Assembly (NCBI GenBank): GCA_000434115.1
Contig: FR894044.1
Span: 28,404-37,630, forward strand
Source of the DNA: Roseburia sp. CAG:309
GTDB lineage: Bacteria > Bacillota > Clostridia > Lachnospirales > Lachnospiraceae
Length of the DNA: 9,227 nucleotides
Direction: 5' to 3'
Under the pieces are notes generated by a model, which saw nothing but the letters and a program-made list of their open reading frames with translations, was not told the DNA's origin and did not search any database. The position numbers and the translations under genes were made by a program. Below, piece by piece: positions 1 through 5,628 of this stretch. Within the stretch, counting starts at the first letter, position 1; the number at the start of each line of letters is the position of its first letter.

Positions 1-134
1 GATAAACGTTCATTAGAGTCGGTCGCAACCGGTGTTGATTCATTTGCTGCCACATCGGAAGTATCTTCCGCAGCAGAATCACCCATACCTCCTAATAACG
101 CATTGATTTCCTCTTGCGATAACATTCCATCCAT
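1..134 (-). CDS. fliY: FliY (FliN/FliY-type flagellar switch protein), 5' end only
   Basis: This is the first 44 codons of a gene that runs off the low-coordinate edge. The peptide opens MDGMLSQEEINALLGG, the short N-terminal helix shared by FliM and FliY that binds phosphorylated CheY. An acidic, Ala/Thr-rich linker follows (residues about 17-44). The start is the ATG at 134-132. It is preceded by GAGGAG, which is also the last two Glu codons of fliM, 9 bases upstream, so fliM and fliY are probably translationally coupled. An in-frame ATG at codon 4 is less well spaced. FliY sits in the cytoplasmic C-ring; in Gram-positives it usually adds a CheC-like CheY-P phosphatase domain and a C-terminal SpoA/FliN domain. 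Neither is visible here, so FliN rather than full FliY cannot be excluded. The call rests on the N-terminal motif and position after fliM. Confidence 0.85.
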   Translation of the reverse strand, partial: MDGMLSQEEINALLGGMGDSAAEDTSDVAANESTPVATDSNERL

Positions 135-140
135 GCATTC

Positions 141-1118
141 TTACTCCTCTCTGTAGACTGATTTAATCTTAACTGCATAGGCGTCATCATGAGCACCCGG
201 TAATGCAGAAAATTTCTTAATATTCCCAACATAGACATCCATTTCATCTTCTATCTTGGTATTTAATTTAATGATATCACCCGGCTGTAAATGAATAAAA
301 CCATTTACGGAAATGGCACTGCGTCCCATAATGGCACGCACCGGGATCTTTGCCTTATGAATATTGTCTTCAATAAACTCACGATATTTATCATCGTCTT
401 TTACTTCAGATGTAGAATACCAGTATTTTGTATTGATCTTATCAATAACCGGTTCTACAACTGCATAAGGAATACAAATATTCATTACTTCTTCAACATC
501 ACCTACTTTAATATTCATCGTGACGATGGAAGTCATTTCATTTGGCGAGACAAACTGTGCAAACTGCGAATTCGTCTCAATCCTCTCTAACGTCGGATTA
601 ATGCTTTGTACATTCGCCCAGGGTTCAATCAAAAGATTCGTGCATACCCCCATAATCCTTTGAATGATCGATACTTCAATCTCCGTAAACTCTCTAGGTT
701 TATCCAACGGCACACCGCTTCCGCCAAGCATCAGATCCACTATTGTATATCCAAGACTGCTTGCCATCTCAATGATGATTGTTCCCTCCAGCGGTGCAAA
801 ATTGACAACCCCTAAAAGAACCGGATTGGACAGGGAGTTCGAAAACTCCTGAAATGTCGCTGCTTCCGCGTGCATTACTTCCACTTGAACATTTCTTCGC
901 AGATATACCGGCAGATTTGTCGATAACAAACGAGCATAATGTTCAAAGATAAATACCAAAGTACGTAAGTGATCTTTCGAAAATTTGGATGGTCTTGCAA
1001 AATTATAATCTTTTACCTGCTTTTCATCTTCTACCTCGGTATCTGCCGGATCGAATTCGCCGCTGTTCAATGCGGAAAGCAAGTTATCAATCTCGCTTTG
1101 CGATAAGACGTCCCCCAT
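141..1118 (-). CDS. fliM: FliM, flagellar motor switch protein
   Basis: FliM forms the middle of the cytoplasmic C-ring. It links FliG to FliN/FliY and switches rotation when CheY-P binds. At 325 residues it has the usual length. Visible parts are the CheY-P-binding helix at residues 4-15 (VLSQSEIDNLLS), an acidic linker, then the family signature around residues 38-53 (YNFARPSKFSKDHLRTL). A CheC-like middle domain follows with the FliG-contact loop MLGGSG, and a C-terminal SpoA domain (about 255-325) containing LQPGDIIKLNT. The ATG at 1118 has a strong GAGGTGA about 8 bases upstream. The gene follows fliL after 43 bases and ends 6 bases before the fliY start; its last Glu-Glu codons form the fliY ribosome binding site. 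Nothing looks broken. The identification is secure. Confidence 0.97.
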   Translation of the reverse strand: MGDVLSQSEIDNLLSALNSGEFDPADTEVEDEKQVKDYNFARPSKFSKDHLRTLVFIFEHYARLLSTNLPVYLRRNVQVEVMHAEAATFQEFSNSLSNPVLLGVVNFAPLEGTIIIEMASSLGYTIVDLMLGGSGVPLDKPREFTEIEVSIIQRIMGVCTNLLIEPWANVQSINPTLERIETNSQFAQFVSPNEMTSIVTMNIKVGDVEEVMNICIPYAVVEPVIDKINTKYWYSTSEVKDDDKYREFIEDNIHKAKIPVRAIMGRSAISVNGFIHLQPGDIIKLNTKIEDEMDVYVGNIKKFSALPGAHDDAYAVKIKSVYREE

Positions 1119-1161
1119 TTTCTTTCACCTCACTGACTTTCCAAATTTGTTTTTACTATCC

Positions 1162-1671
1162 CTACTGGAACATAAATCCATTTAATGCAAGACGAACAAT
1201 ACATTTGCTTCCATACAATTTCTGAATTTTAGCAAGTGCCTGCTCCTTTACTGCATTCTGATCTAACGTTTTCATACTTTGATCTGCAATGGTTTCTTTG
1301 ACAATTTCTGTAACATATACATCTTTTGCCTTTACGGATTCAGAAATCTCTTTATAATCCTCTGCTTCTGTATTGAAAGAAATCGTAACTCCTTCCAGCA
1401 CCGCAAAATGAGAAGTACTGTCTCCCTCATCCGGTTTCAGATTGATCGTCTGTTTGTTTTCAAACGTAATGGAATATGGCTCCAGATTTTCAATGGAATA
1501 ATCTCCGGCAGCCTCTGCATCCGTTTCCAGATCGATTGCTGTAGCAACCTTGTCTACCAGCTGACTGGTCTTATTCATCGTCGGAACAACCGCAAACACG
1601 ATCACAACCGTCAGAATAAGATTCAAAAGACAAGATGCCATAATTATAATTGTCAAAATATTCTTTTTCAT
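1162..1671 (-). CDS. fliL: FliL, stator-associated basal body membrane protein
   Basis: FliL is a single-pass membrane protein that surrounds or stabilises the MotAB stator and influences torque and swarming. The 169-residue product has a short cytoplasmic KKN start, one membrane helix at about residues 5-29 (Ile/Leu/Val-rich, ending VVPTMNK), a linker, and an extracytoplasmic domain. That domain contains a central FAVLEGVTISFNTEAEDY segment and a C-terminal helix plus strand (ALAKIQKLYGSK, then IVRLALNGFMFQ), as in the FliL family. FliL proteins diverge strongly, so position between motB and fliM is an important part of the call. The ATG is preceded by GGAGGG with a 5-base spacer, inside the 15-base gap after the motB stop. 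It lacks an obvious second hydrophobic segment or signal cleavage site, consistent with anchoring by an uncleaved helix. Confidence 0.9.
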   Translation of the reverse strand: MKKNILTIIIMASCLLNLILTVVIVFAVVPTMNKTSQLVDKVATAIDLETDAEAAGDYSIENLEPYSITFENKQTINLKPDEGDSTSHFAVLEGVTISFNTEAEDYKEISESVKAKDVYVTEIVKETIADQSMKTLDQNAVKEQALAKIQKLYGSKCIVRLALNGFMFQ

Positions 1672-1686
1672 CTTTACCCTCCATAA

Positions 1687-2508
1687 TCACTCTTCGGTAT
1701 ATATTTTAATCTCTACACGTCGATTTCTCGCACGTCCTTTTTCCGTTTTGTTATCTGCCACCGGATCATATTCACTCCGACCTGTCGTCTCCAGCGTCTT
1801 CGGATCCAGATGTTTATGACTGGTAAAATACTCAAACACCTGTGTCGCCCTTGCCGTAGACAGCCACATATTATTTTTAAATGTGCTGCTCGAAATCGGA
1901 ACATTATCGGTATGACCTTCAATCTTTATCATGTGGTTATCATATATTTTCAAAATATCCCCCACTTTACTCAAAAGCGGAAGGGCTGATTTCTTAATCT
2001 GATCCGAACCCGAATCAAAAAGAATCGCACCGTTCAACGAAATTTGAACGTATTGATACTGCTCGTCCATATTTACATTGACCATATCCTGAATTTTCTT
2101 CGCCGCTGCTTTATCGGACACTTCTGCATAAAGTGCCTCCGTCTTCTCTTTTAACTGCTCTTCCAGTTTTTGTTTGTACTTTTCTTCCTCCGAGATTTCC
2201 GTGGAATCGTCTTTCAGTTCCTGATCCTGTCCACTGTTTTCAAATTCATTGAAATACTCTTCCATGGAAATTTTCTGACTGGTTCCACTGGAAACAAAAG
2301 CGCCCTCGCCAACGGCATTTCCGCCGCCGGAAAAAATATCAATGCTTTCCGATAACGAAGTAACGATCTGCTCATATTTGTCAGCATCTACGGTTGACAT
2401 TGAAAACAACAGCACAAAAAAGCACAACAACAAGTTCATCAAATCCGCAAATGTATTAATCCATCCGCCTTCAATGGATGCCGGCTCTTCCGCCTTTCTC
2501 CGTGCCAT
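1687..2508 (-). CDS. motB: MotB, stator protein with OmpA-like peptidoglycan-binding domain
   Basis: MotB pairs with MotA to form the ion-driven stator and anchors it to the cell wall. In the 273 residues, a positively charged N terminus (ARRK) leads to one membrane helix at about residues 17-38. It carries the universally required ion-binding aspartate, Asp22, in FADLMNLLLCFFVLLFS. A long acidic, Lys/Glu-rich linker, probably partly coiled (about 85-145), is followed by the OmpA-like domain (about 150-272). Its hallmarks are EGHTDNVPI near 197-205, LSTARA, and ARNRRVEI near 261-267. The ATG overlaps the motA stop (TAATG), and AAGGTGGTG within the motA 3' end serves as ribosome binding site. 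All key residues are present. Which ion it uses cannot be fixed from sequence alone; see the finding on the stator. Confidence 0.96.
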   Translation of the reverse strand: MARRKAEEPASIEGGWINTFADLMNLLLCFFVLLFSMSTVDADKYEQIVTSLSESIDIFSGGGNAVGEGAFVSSGTSQKISMEEYFNEFENSGQDQELKDDSTEISEEEKYKQKLEEQLKEKTEALYAEVSDKAAAKKIQDMVNVNMDEQYQYVQISLNGAILFDSGSDQIKKSALPLLSKVGDILKIYDNHMIKIEGHTDNVPISSSTFKNNMWLSTARATQVFEYFTSHKHLDPKTLETTGRSEYDPVADNKTEKGRARNRRVEIKIYTEE

Positions 2509-3317
2509 TAGCTTTCACCACCTTGTTCATTTCCGTCCTCTCCTAAAAGAGAGTCACGGACATTCGGTGCAAGGAATGATTTCAGTTTTTCCTCAATCAC
2601 ACGTGGATTTTCTCCAGCCTGTATTGATAGAATTCCCTCACAGATAACTTCTTTCTCCATAATCTCTCTCGCATTGATCGCACGAAGCTTTGTTGCGATA
2701 GGAATGGAAATCCAGTTTGCAAGAAGAGAACCATACATCGTCGTAACCAAAGCCACTGCCATATTCGGTCCAATTGAACTTGGATCATCCAGCAGTTTCA
2801 GCATGTTGATCAAACCGATCAACGTACCGATCATACCCCAGGCAGGACCCATAGCAGCCAATCCATCCCAAAAACTGATTACTTTATTGTGTCGACGTTC
2901 AATACTGCTCAGTTCGGTATCCAGTATGCTGGTAACCAATTCCTGATCGGTACCATCGACAATCAGCATGATTCCTTTTTTCAAAAAATCATCATCGATA
3001 TCTGCCGCTGCTTCCTCCAGCTGAAGCAGCCCCTCTTTTCTTGCCACATTTGCCAGATCAATAATCGTATGTATAATTTCACTTTCCTTTGTCGCCGGAG
3101 TTTTTAAAATCAACTTAAAAGACTTCAGCGAGTTAAAAAATGCCGGTATACTGTCTGACATCGTAAGCATACACATAAAGGAGCCTCCGATTGTAATCAA
3201 AATGGAGGAAAAGTCATAAAAGTTTCCCAGTGCAGCAAATCCCTGATCCCCGGATACAATTCCATACACAACTGCTGCGGCACACCCCAGCATACCAATA
3301 ATTGATGCTAAATCCAA
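2508..3317 (-). CDS. motA: MotA, stator ion-channel protein (TTG start)
   Basis: MotA forms the pentameric ring around the MotB dimer and pushes on FliG. The 269 residues show four membrane helices at about 2-22, 34-53, 150-173 and 183-205, with the large cytoplasmic loop between helices 2 and 3. That loop contains the charged FliG-contact segment ARKEGLLQLEE (92-102). The helix 3 signature GPAWGMIGTLIG (157-168, Pro158, Thr165) and helix 4 signature GPNMAVALVTTMYGSL (183-198) with Pro206 are intact. The start is a TTG at 3317-3315. The match to the family's MDxxSIIG opening and the AAGGTGGTG about 8 bases upstream support it, and no ATG is available nearby. It lies 25 bases after flbD and overlaps motB by one base (TAATG), so equal synthesis of the two partners is likely. 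Confidence 0.95.
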   Translation of the reverse strand: MDLASIIGMLGCAAAVVYGIVSGDQGFAALGNFYDFSSILITIGGSFMCMLTMSDSIPAFFNSLKSFKLILKTPATKESEIIHTIIDLANVARKEGLLQLEEAAADIDDDFLKKGIMLIVDGTDQELVTSILDTELSSIERRHNKVISFWDGLAAMGPAWGMIGTLIGLINMLKLLDDPSSIGPNMAVALVTTMYGSLLANWISIPIATKLRAINAREIMEKEVICEGILSIQAGENPRVIEEKLKSFLAPNVRDSLLGEDGNEQGGES

Positions 3318-3342
3318 AAAAATACACCACCTTAATGTTATA

Positions 3343-3537
3343 TTAATCTATTGGTATTGAAAAAATTTCTTTCCGATACAATTTTACTAGATTTTTTACC
3401 TCTTGTCTACTTTCTTTTACAATAATTTTTTTCCCTGTAGTTAAGGTCAGTACCGTGTCCGGAGTTTCCTCGATGGTTTCTATCAGGTCCGAATTTAAGG
3501 TAAATTGCTTTCCATTCATCCGCGTGACATCAATCAT
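3343..3537 (-). CDS. flbD: FlbD/SwrD, small flagellar protein
   Basis: This is a 64-residue cytoplasmic protein of the FlbD family, called SwrD (YlzI) in Bacillus subtilis, where it is reported to raise flagellar motor power and allow swarming, apparently through stator function. The sequence is a textbook member: MIDVTRMNGKQFTLNSDLIE, then TPDTVLTLTTGKKIIVKES, with a basic C-terminal helix (LVKLYRKE). It is unrelated to the Caulobacter sigma-54 activator that shares the FlbD name. Translation starts at an ATG with an ideal AAGGAGG 6 bases upstream. It lies immediately before motA and motB, as in many clostridia, which fits a stator-related role. A candidate promoter 40-50 bases upstream suggests it can head its own transcript with the stator and switch genes. 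Confidence 0.94.
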   Translation of the reverse strand: MIDVTRMNGKQFTLNSDLIETIEETPDTVLTLTTGKKIIVKESRQEVKNLVKLYRKEIFSIPID

Positions 3538-3543
3538 ACAATT

Positions 3544-3550
3544 CCTCCTT
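3544..3550 (-). promoter_or_regulatory. Ribosome binding site of flbD
   Basis: AAGGAGG on the minus strand lies 6 bases before the flbD ATG. It is one of the closest matches to the anti-Shine-Dalgarno sequence in the window and contrasts with the weaker site used for the ylxF-like gene, consistent with strong translation initiation at the head of the flbD-motAB module. Confidence 0.8.
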
Positions 3551-3577
3551 TTCCAACATTTTTCAATACTCTATCTT

Positions 3578-3606
3578 ATTATATCACAAAAAAAGCAAAA
3601 AGGGAA
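3578..3606 (-). promoter_or_regulatory. Candidate extended -10 (sigma-A type) promoter for flbD-motA-motB-fliL-fliM-fliY
   Basis: On the minus strand, TGATATAAT (3586-3578) is a perfect extended -10 element, TG-N-TATAAT. The -35 position with a 17-base spacer is TTCCCT, a poor match, but extended -10 promoters often tolerate this. Predicted initiation near 3571 would give a leader of about 34 bases before the flbD ATG. It directly follows the terminator-like hairpin, an arrangement expected where an operon is subdivided. AT-rich DNA produces TATAAT by chance, so this remains a candidate. Confidence 0.5.
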
Positions 3607-3624
3607 ACAAAAGTTTCCCTTTTT
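3588..3624 (-). terminator. Intrinsic-terminator-like hairpin between flgE and flbD
   Basis: A perfect 12-base inverted repeat (arms 3597-3608 and 3613-3624) with a 4-base loop lies 19 bases after the flgE stop. On the transcribed minus strand the GC-containing part reads GGGAAAC-TTTT-GTTTCCC, followed by TTTTTGCTTTTTTT. This is the form of a rho-independent terminator, although the stem has only four GC pairs and would be modest in strength. The plus strand also shows a T run after the stem, but no plus-strand gene is nearby. Partial termination here would lower stator and switch transcripts relative to hook transcripts. Confidence 0.65.
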
Positions 3625-3643
3625 TATAAGAAATTTATTCTTT

Positions 3644-5092
3644 TTAACGTTTCAGATTGATCAATTCTTCCAACATCGTATCGGATGTCGTAATTGTACG
3701 GGAGTTTGCCTGGAATCCACGCTGCGTCGTGATCATATTCGTAAACTCGGTAGCAAGATCTACATCTGACATTTCCAAGGCACCTACGGAAAAACTTCCA
3801 ACCTCAGTAATATCCTGACCGACACCATCAAAATCACCGGAGTTCAATGTTGCTGCAAACAAACTGTTTCCGGCTGCTTCAAGACCGGATGGGTTAGCAA
3901 ATGTCGCTACCGCAATCTGCCCAAGCAGTTTATCATCTCCATTGCTGTATACAGCATAGATTTTTCCATCGGTTCCGATTGAAAATCCATTCAATGTTCC
4001 TGCAGCATTTCCTGCATTGTGTCCGTCTTTATCTCCGCGCTCCGGTTTTACGGTAGAAGTTCCTTTTGTCGCATACATCGTAAGTCCGGAAAAATCGATA
4101 TTAACGCCACCTACCGGGAACGCATTATTTTCTGTGTTTCCATCGTTTAACGTTAAGTTCAGCATTCCTTCTACTTCACCGGAAACACTTACAAATTCAC
4201 CGGAAGAACCATTAAAGGTCAAAAGAGAGGTACTCTGTGCAAATGTAATTGTACCATCCGGATCTACCGTATAGTTCAACGGACTCTGTCCCCCAAAGCT
4301 TACATACTGGTTTGTCGTACTGTAAACGGTATTTCCACTGGCATCCACGGTAGCCTGTTTCAAGATGGAATTTCCTGTGGAATCCATAATATCTGTAATT
4401 CCTACCGTGTATTCATTATCTGTTGTCGCATTGGCTTTCATAACAGACAATTTTGCGGTAAACAAGTTTCCGACACTATCATAAAAGCTGACAGAAATCG
4501 GATATCCCGCTCCGTCTGCACTATAGGTTACCTGTTTATCTTTGCTGTCAATATTACCGGATAATGTAACATTTGTTGTGGCTGCCGGCTCTGCATTTTG
4601 GTTTTCCGGAGACATCAGCTGTAAGGTATCTGCCGTATCCTTACGAATTTCACCATTGGCATCCACCCCCCATCCGAGTACGGAAGCTCCGTTTGTCGTG
4701 CAGTACAGTGTACCCGCTGCATCGATGTCAAAACATCCGGATTTTGTAAAATATGTACTTCCGTTGCTTCTTACAACAAAAAATGCATCCCCGTTTATCA
4801 TCAGATCCATACCTCTATCGGTACGGTTTGTTGCGCCGGTTCCACTCATATTTACACTAATGGATGCTACATTGGATCCCAAACCGATCTGAACGGCATT
4901 TCTTCCGGCTGCTCCTGTCGTCGCATTCGGACCGGAAGCTCCCTGTGTCGTTTGATAAAACACATCCGTAAAGTTTACCGAACTGGAACGAAATCCTACC
5001 GTATTTACGTTTGCGATATTGTTACCAATTACATCCATCTTTGTCTGGTGTACTTTCAATCCTGATACACCGGACCACAATGATCTCATCAT
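3644..5092 (-). CDS. flgE: FlgE, flagellar hook protein
   Basis: FlgE polymerises outside the cell into the curved hook joining rod and filament, and is exported by the flagellar type III system. At 482 residues it has a normal length. The N-terminal D0 region (about 1-40) has SLWSGVSGL and the rod/hook signature NNIANVNTVGF at 24-34. The variable D1/D2 domains (about 75-430) are Gly/Thr/Asn-rich. The C-terminal D0 region (437-482) has GALEMSDVDLATEF, TTQRGFQANSRTI and DTMLEELINLKR. No cleaved signal peptide is present, as expected. The ATG is the first after an in-frame TGA three codons upstream, with GGAGGG 9 bases before it, so the start is firm. Oddly for an extracellular structural protein, it has two cysteines, Cys120 and Cys131. 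The gene follows a 115-base leader and precedes a terminator-like hairpin. Confidence 0.97.
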   Translation of the reverse strand: MMRSLWSGVSGLKVHQTKMDVIGNNIANVNTVGFRSSSVNFTDVFYQTTQGASGPNATTGAAGRNAVQIGLGSNVASISVNMSGTGATNRTDRGMDLMINGDAFFVVRSNGSTYFTKSGCFDIDAAGTLYCTTNGASVLGWGVDANGEIRKDTADTLQLMSPENQNAEPAATTNVTLSGNIDSKDKQVTYSADGAGYPISVSFYDSVGNLFTAKLSVMKANATTDNEYTVGITDIMDSTGNSILKQATVDASGNTVYSTTNQYVSFGGQSPLNYTVDPDGTITFAQSTSLLTFNGSSGEFVSVSGEVEGMLNLTLNDGNTENNAFPVGGVNIDFSGLTMYATKGTSTVKPERGDKDGHNAGNAAGTLNGFSIGTDGKIYAVYSNGDDKLLGQIAVATFANPSGLEAAGNSLFAATLNSGDFDGVGQDITEVGSFSVGALEMSDVDLATEFTNMITTQRGFQANSRTITTSDTMLEELINLKR

Positions 5093-5207
5093 AATGAATC
5101 ACCCTCCATTTTCAAATTCCTGCATTTGTTAACCCCCTCTGTCAGTCAGGGATTATCATGCCTCCTGTTAAGGGCCGGCATGGTTTCATTTTCTTTCTGC
5201 TGCAATT
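5093..5207 (-). promoter_or_regulatory. flgE leader with hairpin, orphan Shine-Dalgarno and GGA motifs
   Basis: This is the longest spacer in the window. On the minus strand it contains an inverted repeat CATGCC/GGCATG (arms 5182-5177 and 5162-5157, 14-base loop). The loop and 3' arm hold AGGAGG (5166-5161), an excellent Shine-Dalgarno with no properly spaced start codon after it. Three GGA motifs (ACAGGAGG, GCAGGAAT, ATGGAGGG) occur, the last being the flgE ribosome binding site. GGA in hairpin loops and overlapping ribosome binding sites is the pattern bound by CsrA, which controls flagellar mRNAs in many FliW-containing bacteria. That role is inferred. It could equally be the relic of a small gene. 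Confidence 0.35.
5099..5125 (-). other. Possible 8-codon mini-ORF ahead of flgE
   Basis: Minus-strand ATG at 5125-5123 opens MQEFENGG and stops at TGA 5101-5099, 6 bases before the flgE ATG. AGAGGGGG, 7 bases upstream, could serve as its ribosome binding site, and its Gly codons contain the flgE ribosome binding site GGAGGG. Translation of it would place ribosomes next to the hook start, as seen for fliM-fliY here. It is very short and may be chance. Confidence 0.2.
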
Positions 5208-5597
5208 TTAATTAATGATCGCTCCATCGATATTGGTAAAAACTGCATTTGAAGTATCATTGACCGCAGTGACGATCGTTTTGTTCTTCACATTTAAAAT
5301 AAATGCAAGATCATCTACCATAACAAGAGATTCCGTCATGCCCTTTTCCTCAGCCTGGTCTACCGCCTCTTCCAGACGTGCCTGCTGTTCTTTCGTCATA
5401 GAAATATTTCTTGTCTCCAAGCGTCTTGCCGCATGTTTGGAAAAACGGACACGGTCTGCTGTGCTCTGTAACACTTCTCCAAACGTTGTGGTTTTTTCAC
5501 CGGTCTTTGATGCTGTTTGATTTGTTTTTTGTTCTGCTGCATTTATTTTATGCCGCATTTCATCGATGGAAGCAAAGTTACTGTTATTGATATTCAT
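5208..5597 (-). CDS. TIGR02530-type flagellar operon protein
   Basis: This is a small conserved protein found between flgD and flgE in clostridia and bacilli, usually annotated only as flagellar operon protein. Its molecular role is not firmly established to my knowledge. The 129 residues have a polar, probably disordered N terminus (1-45) and a conserved core. The core carries VRFSKHAARRLETRNI (50-65), a charged helix, LVMVDDLAFILNVKNKTIVTAV (91-112) and a C-terminal FTNIDGAIIN, all hallmarks of the family. I start it at the ATG at 5597. An in-frame GTG twelve bases upstream lies inside the AGGAGGTG ribosome binding site and so cannot be the start. It has no signal peptide or membrane helix. 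Its position between the hook-cap and hook genes suggests a role in hook assembly or its regulation (inference). Confidence 0.88.
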   Translation of the reverse strand: MNINNSNFASIDEMRHKINAAEQKTNQTASKTGEKTTTFGEVLQSTADRVRFSKHAARRLETRNISMTKEQQARLEEAVDQAEEKGMTESLVMVDDLAFILNVKNKTIVTAVNDTSNAVFTNIDGAIIN

Positions 5598-5606
5598 CGC
5601 TTTGTC

Positions 5607-5614
5607 CACCTCCT
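5607..5614 (-). promoter_or_regulatory. Ribosome binding site that fixes the TIGR02530 protein start
   Basis: Minus-strand AGGAGGTG is a full match to the anti-Shine-Dalgarno core and ends 9 bases before the ATG at 5597. An in-frame GTG that would add four residues is the last three bases of this site, so automated calls that extend to it are probably wrong. Confidence 0.75.
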
Positions 5615-5628
5615 AAAGAATGATCGTT

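Noticed and set aside
2108..2122. Sigma-28-like -10 core (TCCGATAA) inside motB
   Set aside because: No TAAA box lies 14-16 bases upstream, and it falls in coding sequence for a conserved linker (SDKAAA). It is probably a codon coincidence.
3597..3625. Plus-strand terminator at the same hairpin
   Set aside because: The plus strand also shows a T run after the stem, but no plus-strand gene precedes it, so only the minus-strand reading has a purpose here.
5142..5189. 15-codon frame (MKPCRPLTGGMIIPD) in the flgE leader
   Set aside because: It lacks a convincing ribosome binding site; only AGAAAG precedes it. I therefore did not list it as a gene.
5598..5609. GTG start extending the TIGR02530 protein by four residues
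   Set aside because: The GTG is part of the AGGAGGTG ribosome binding site itself, so a ribosome could not start there using that site. The ATG at 5597 is properly spaced.
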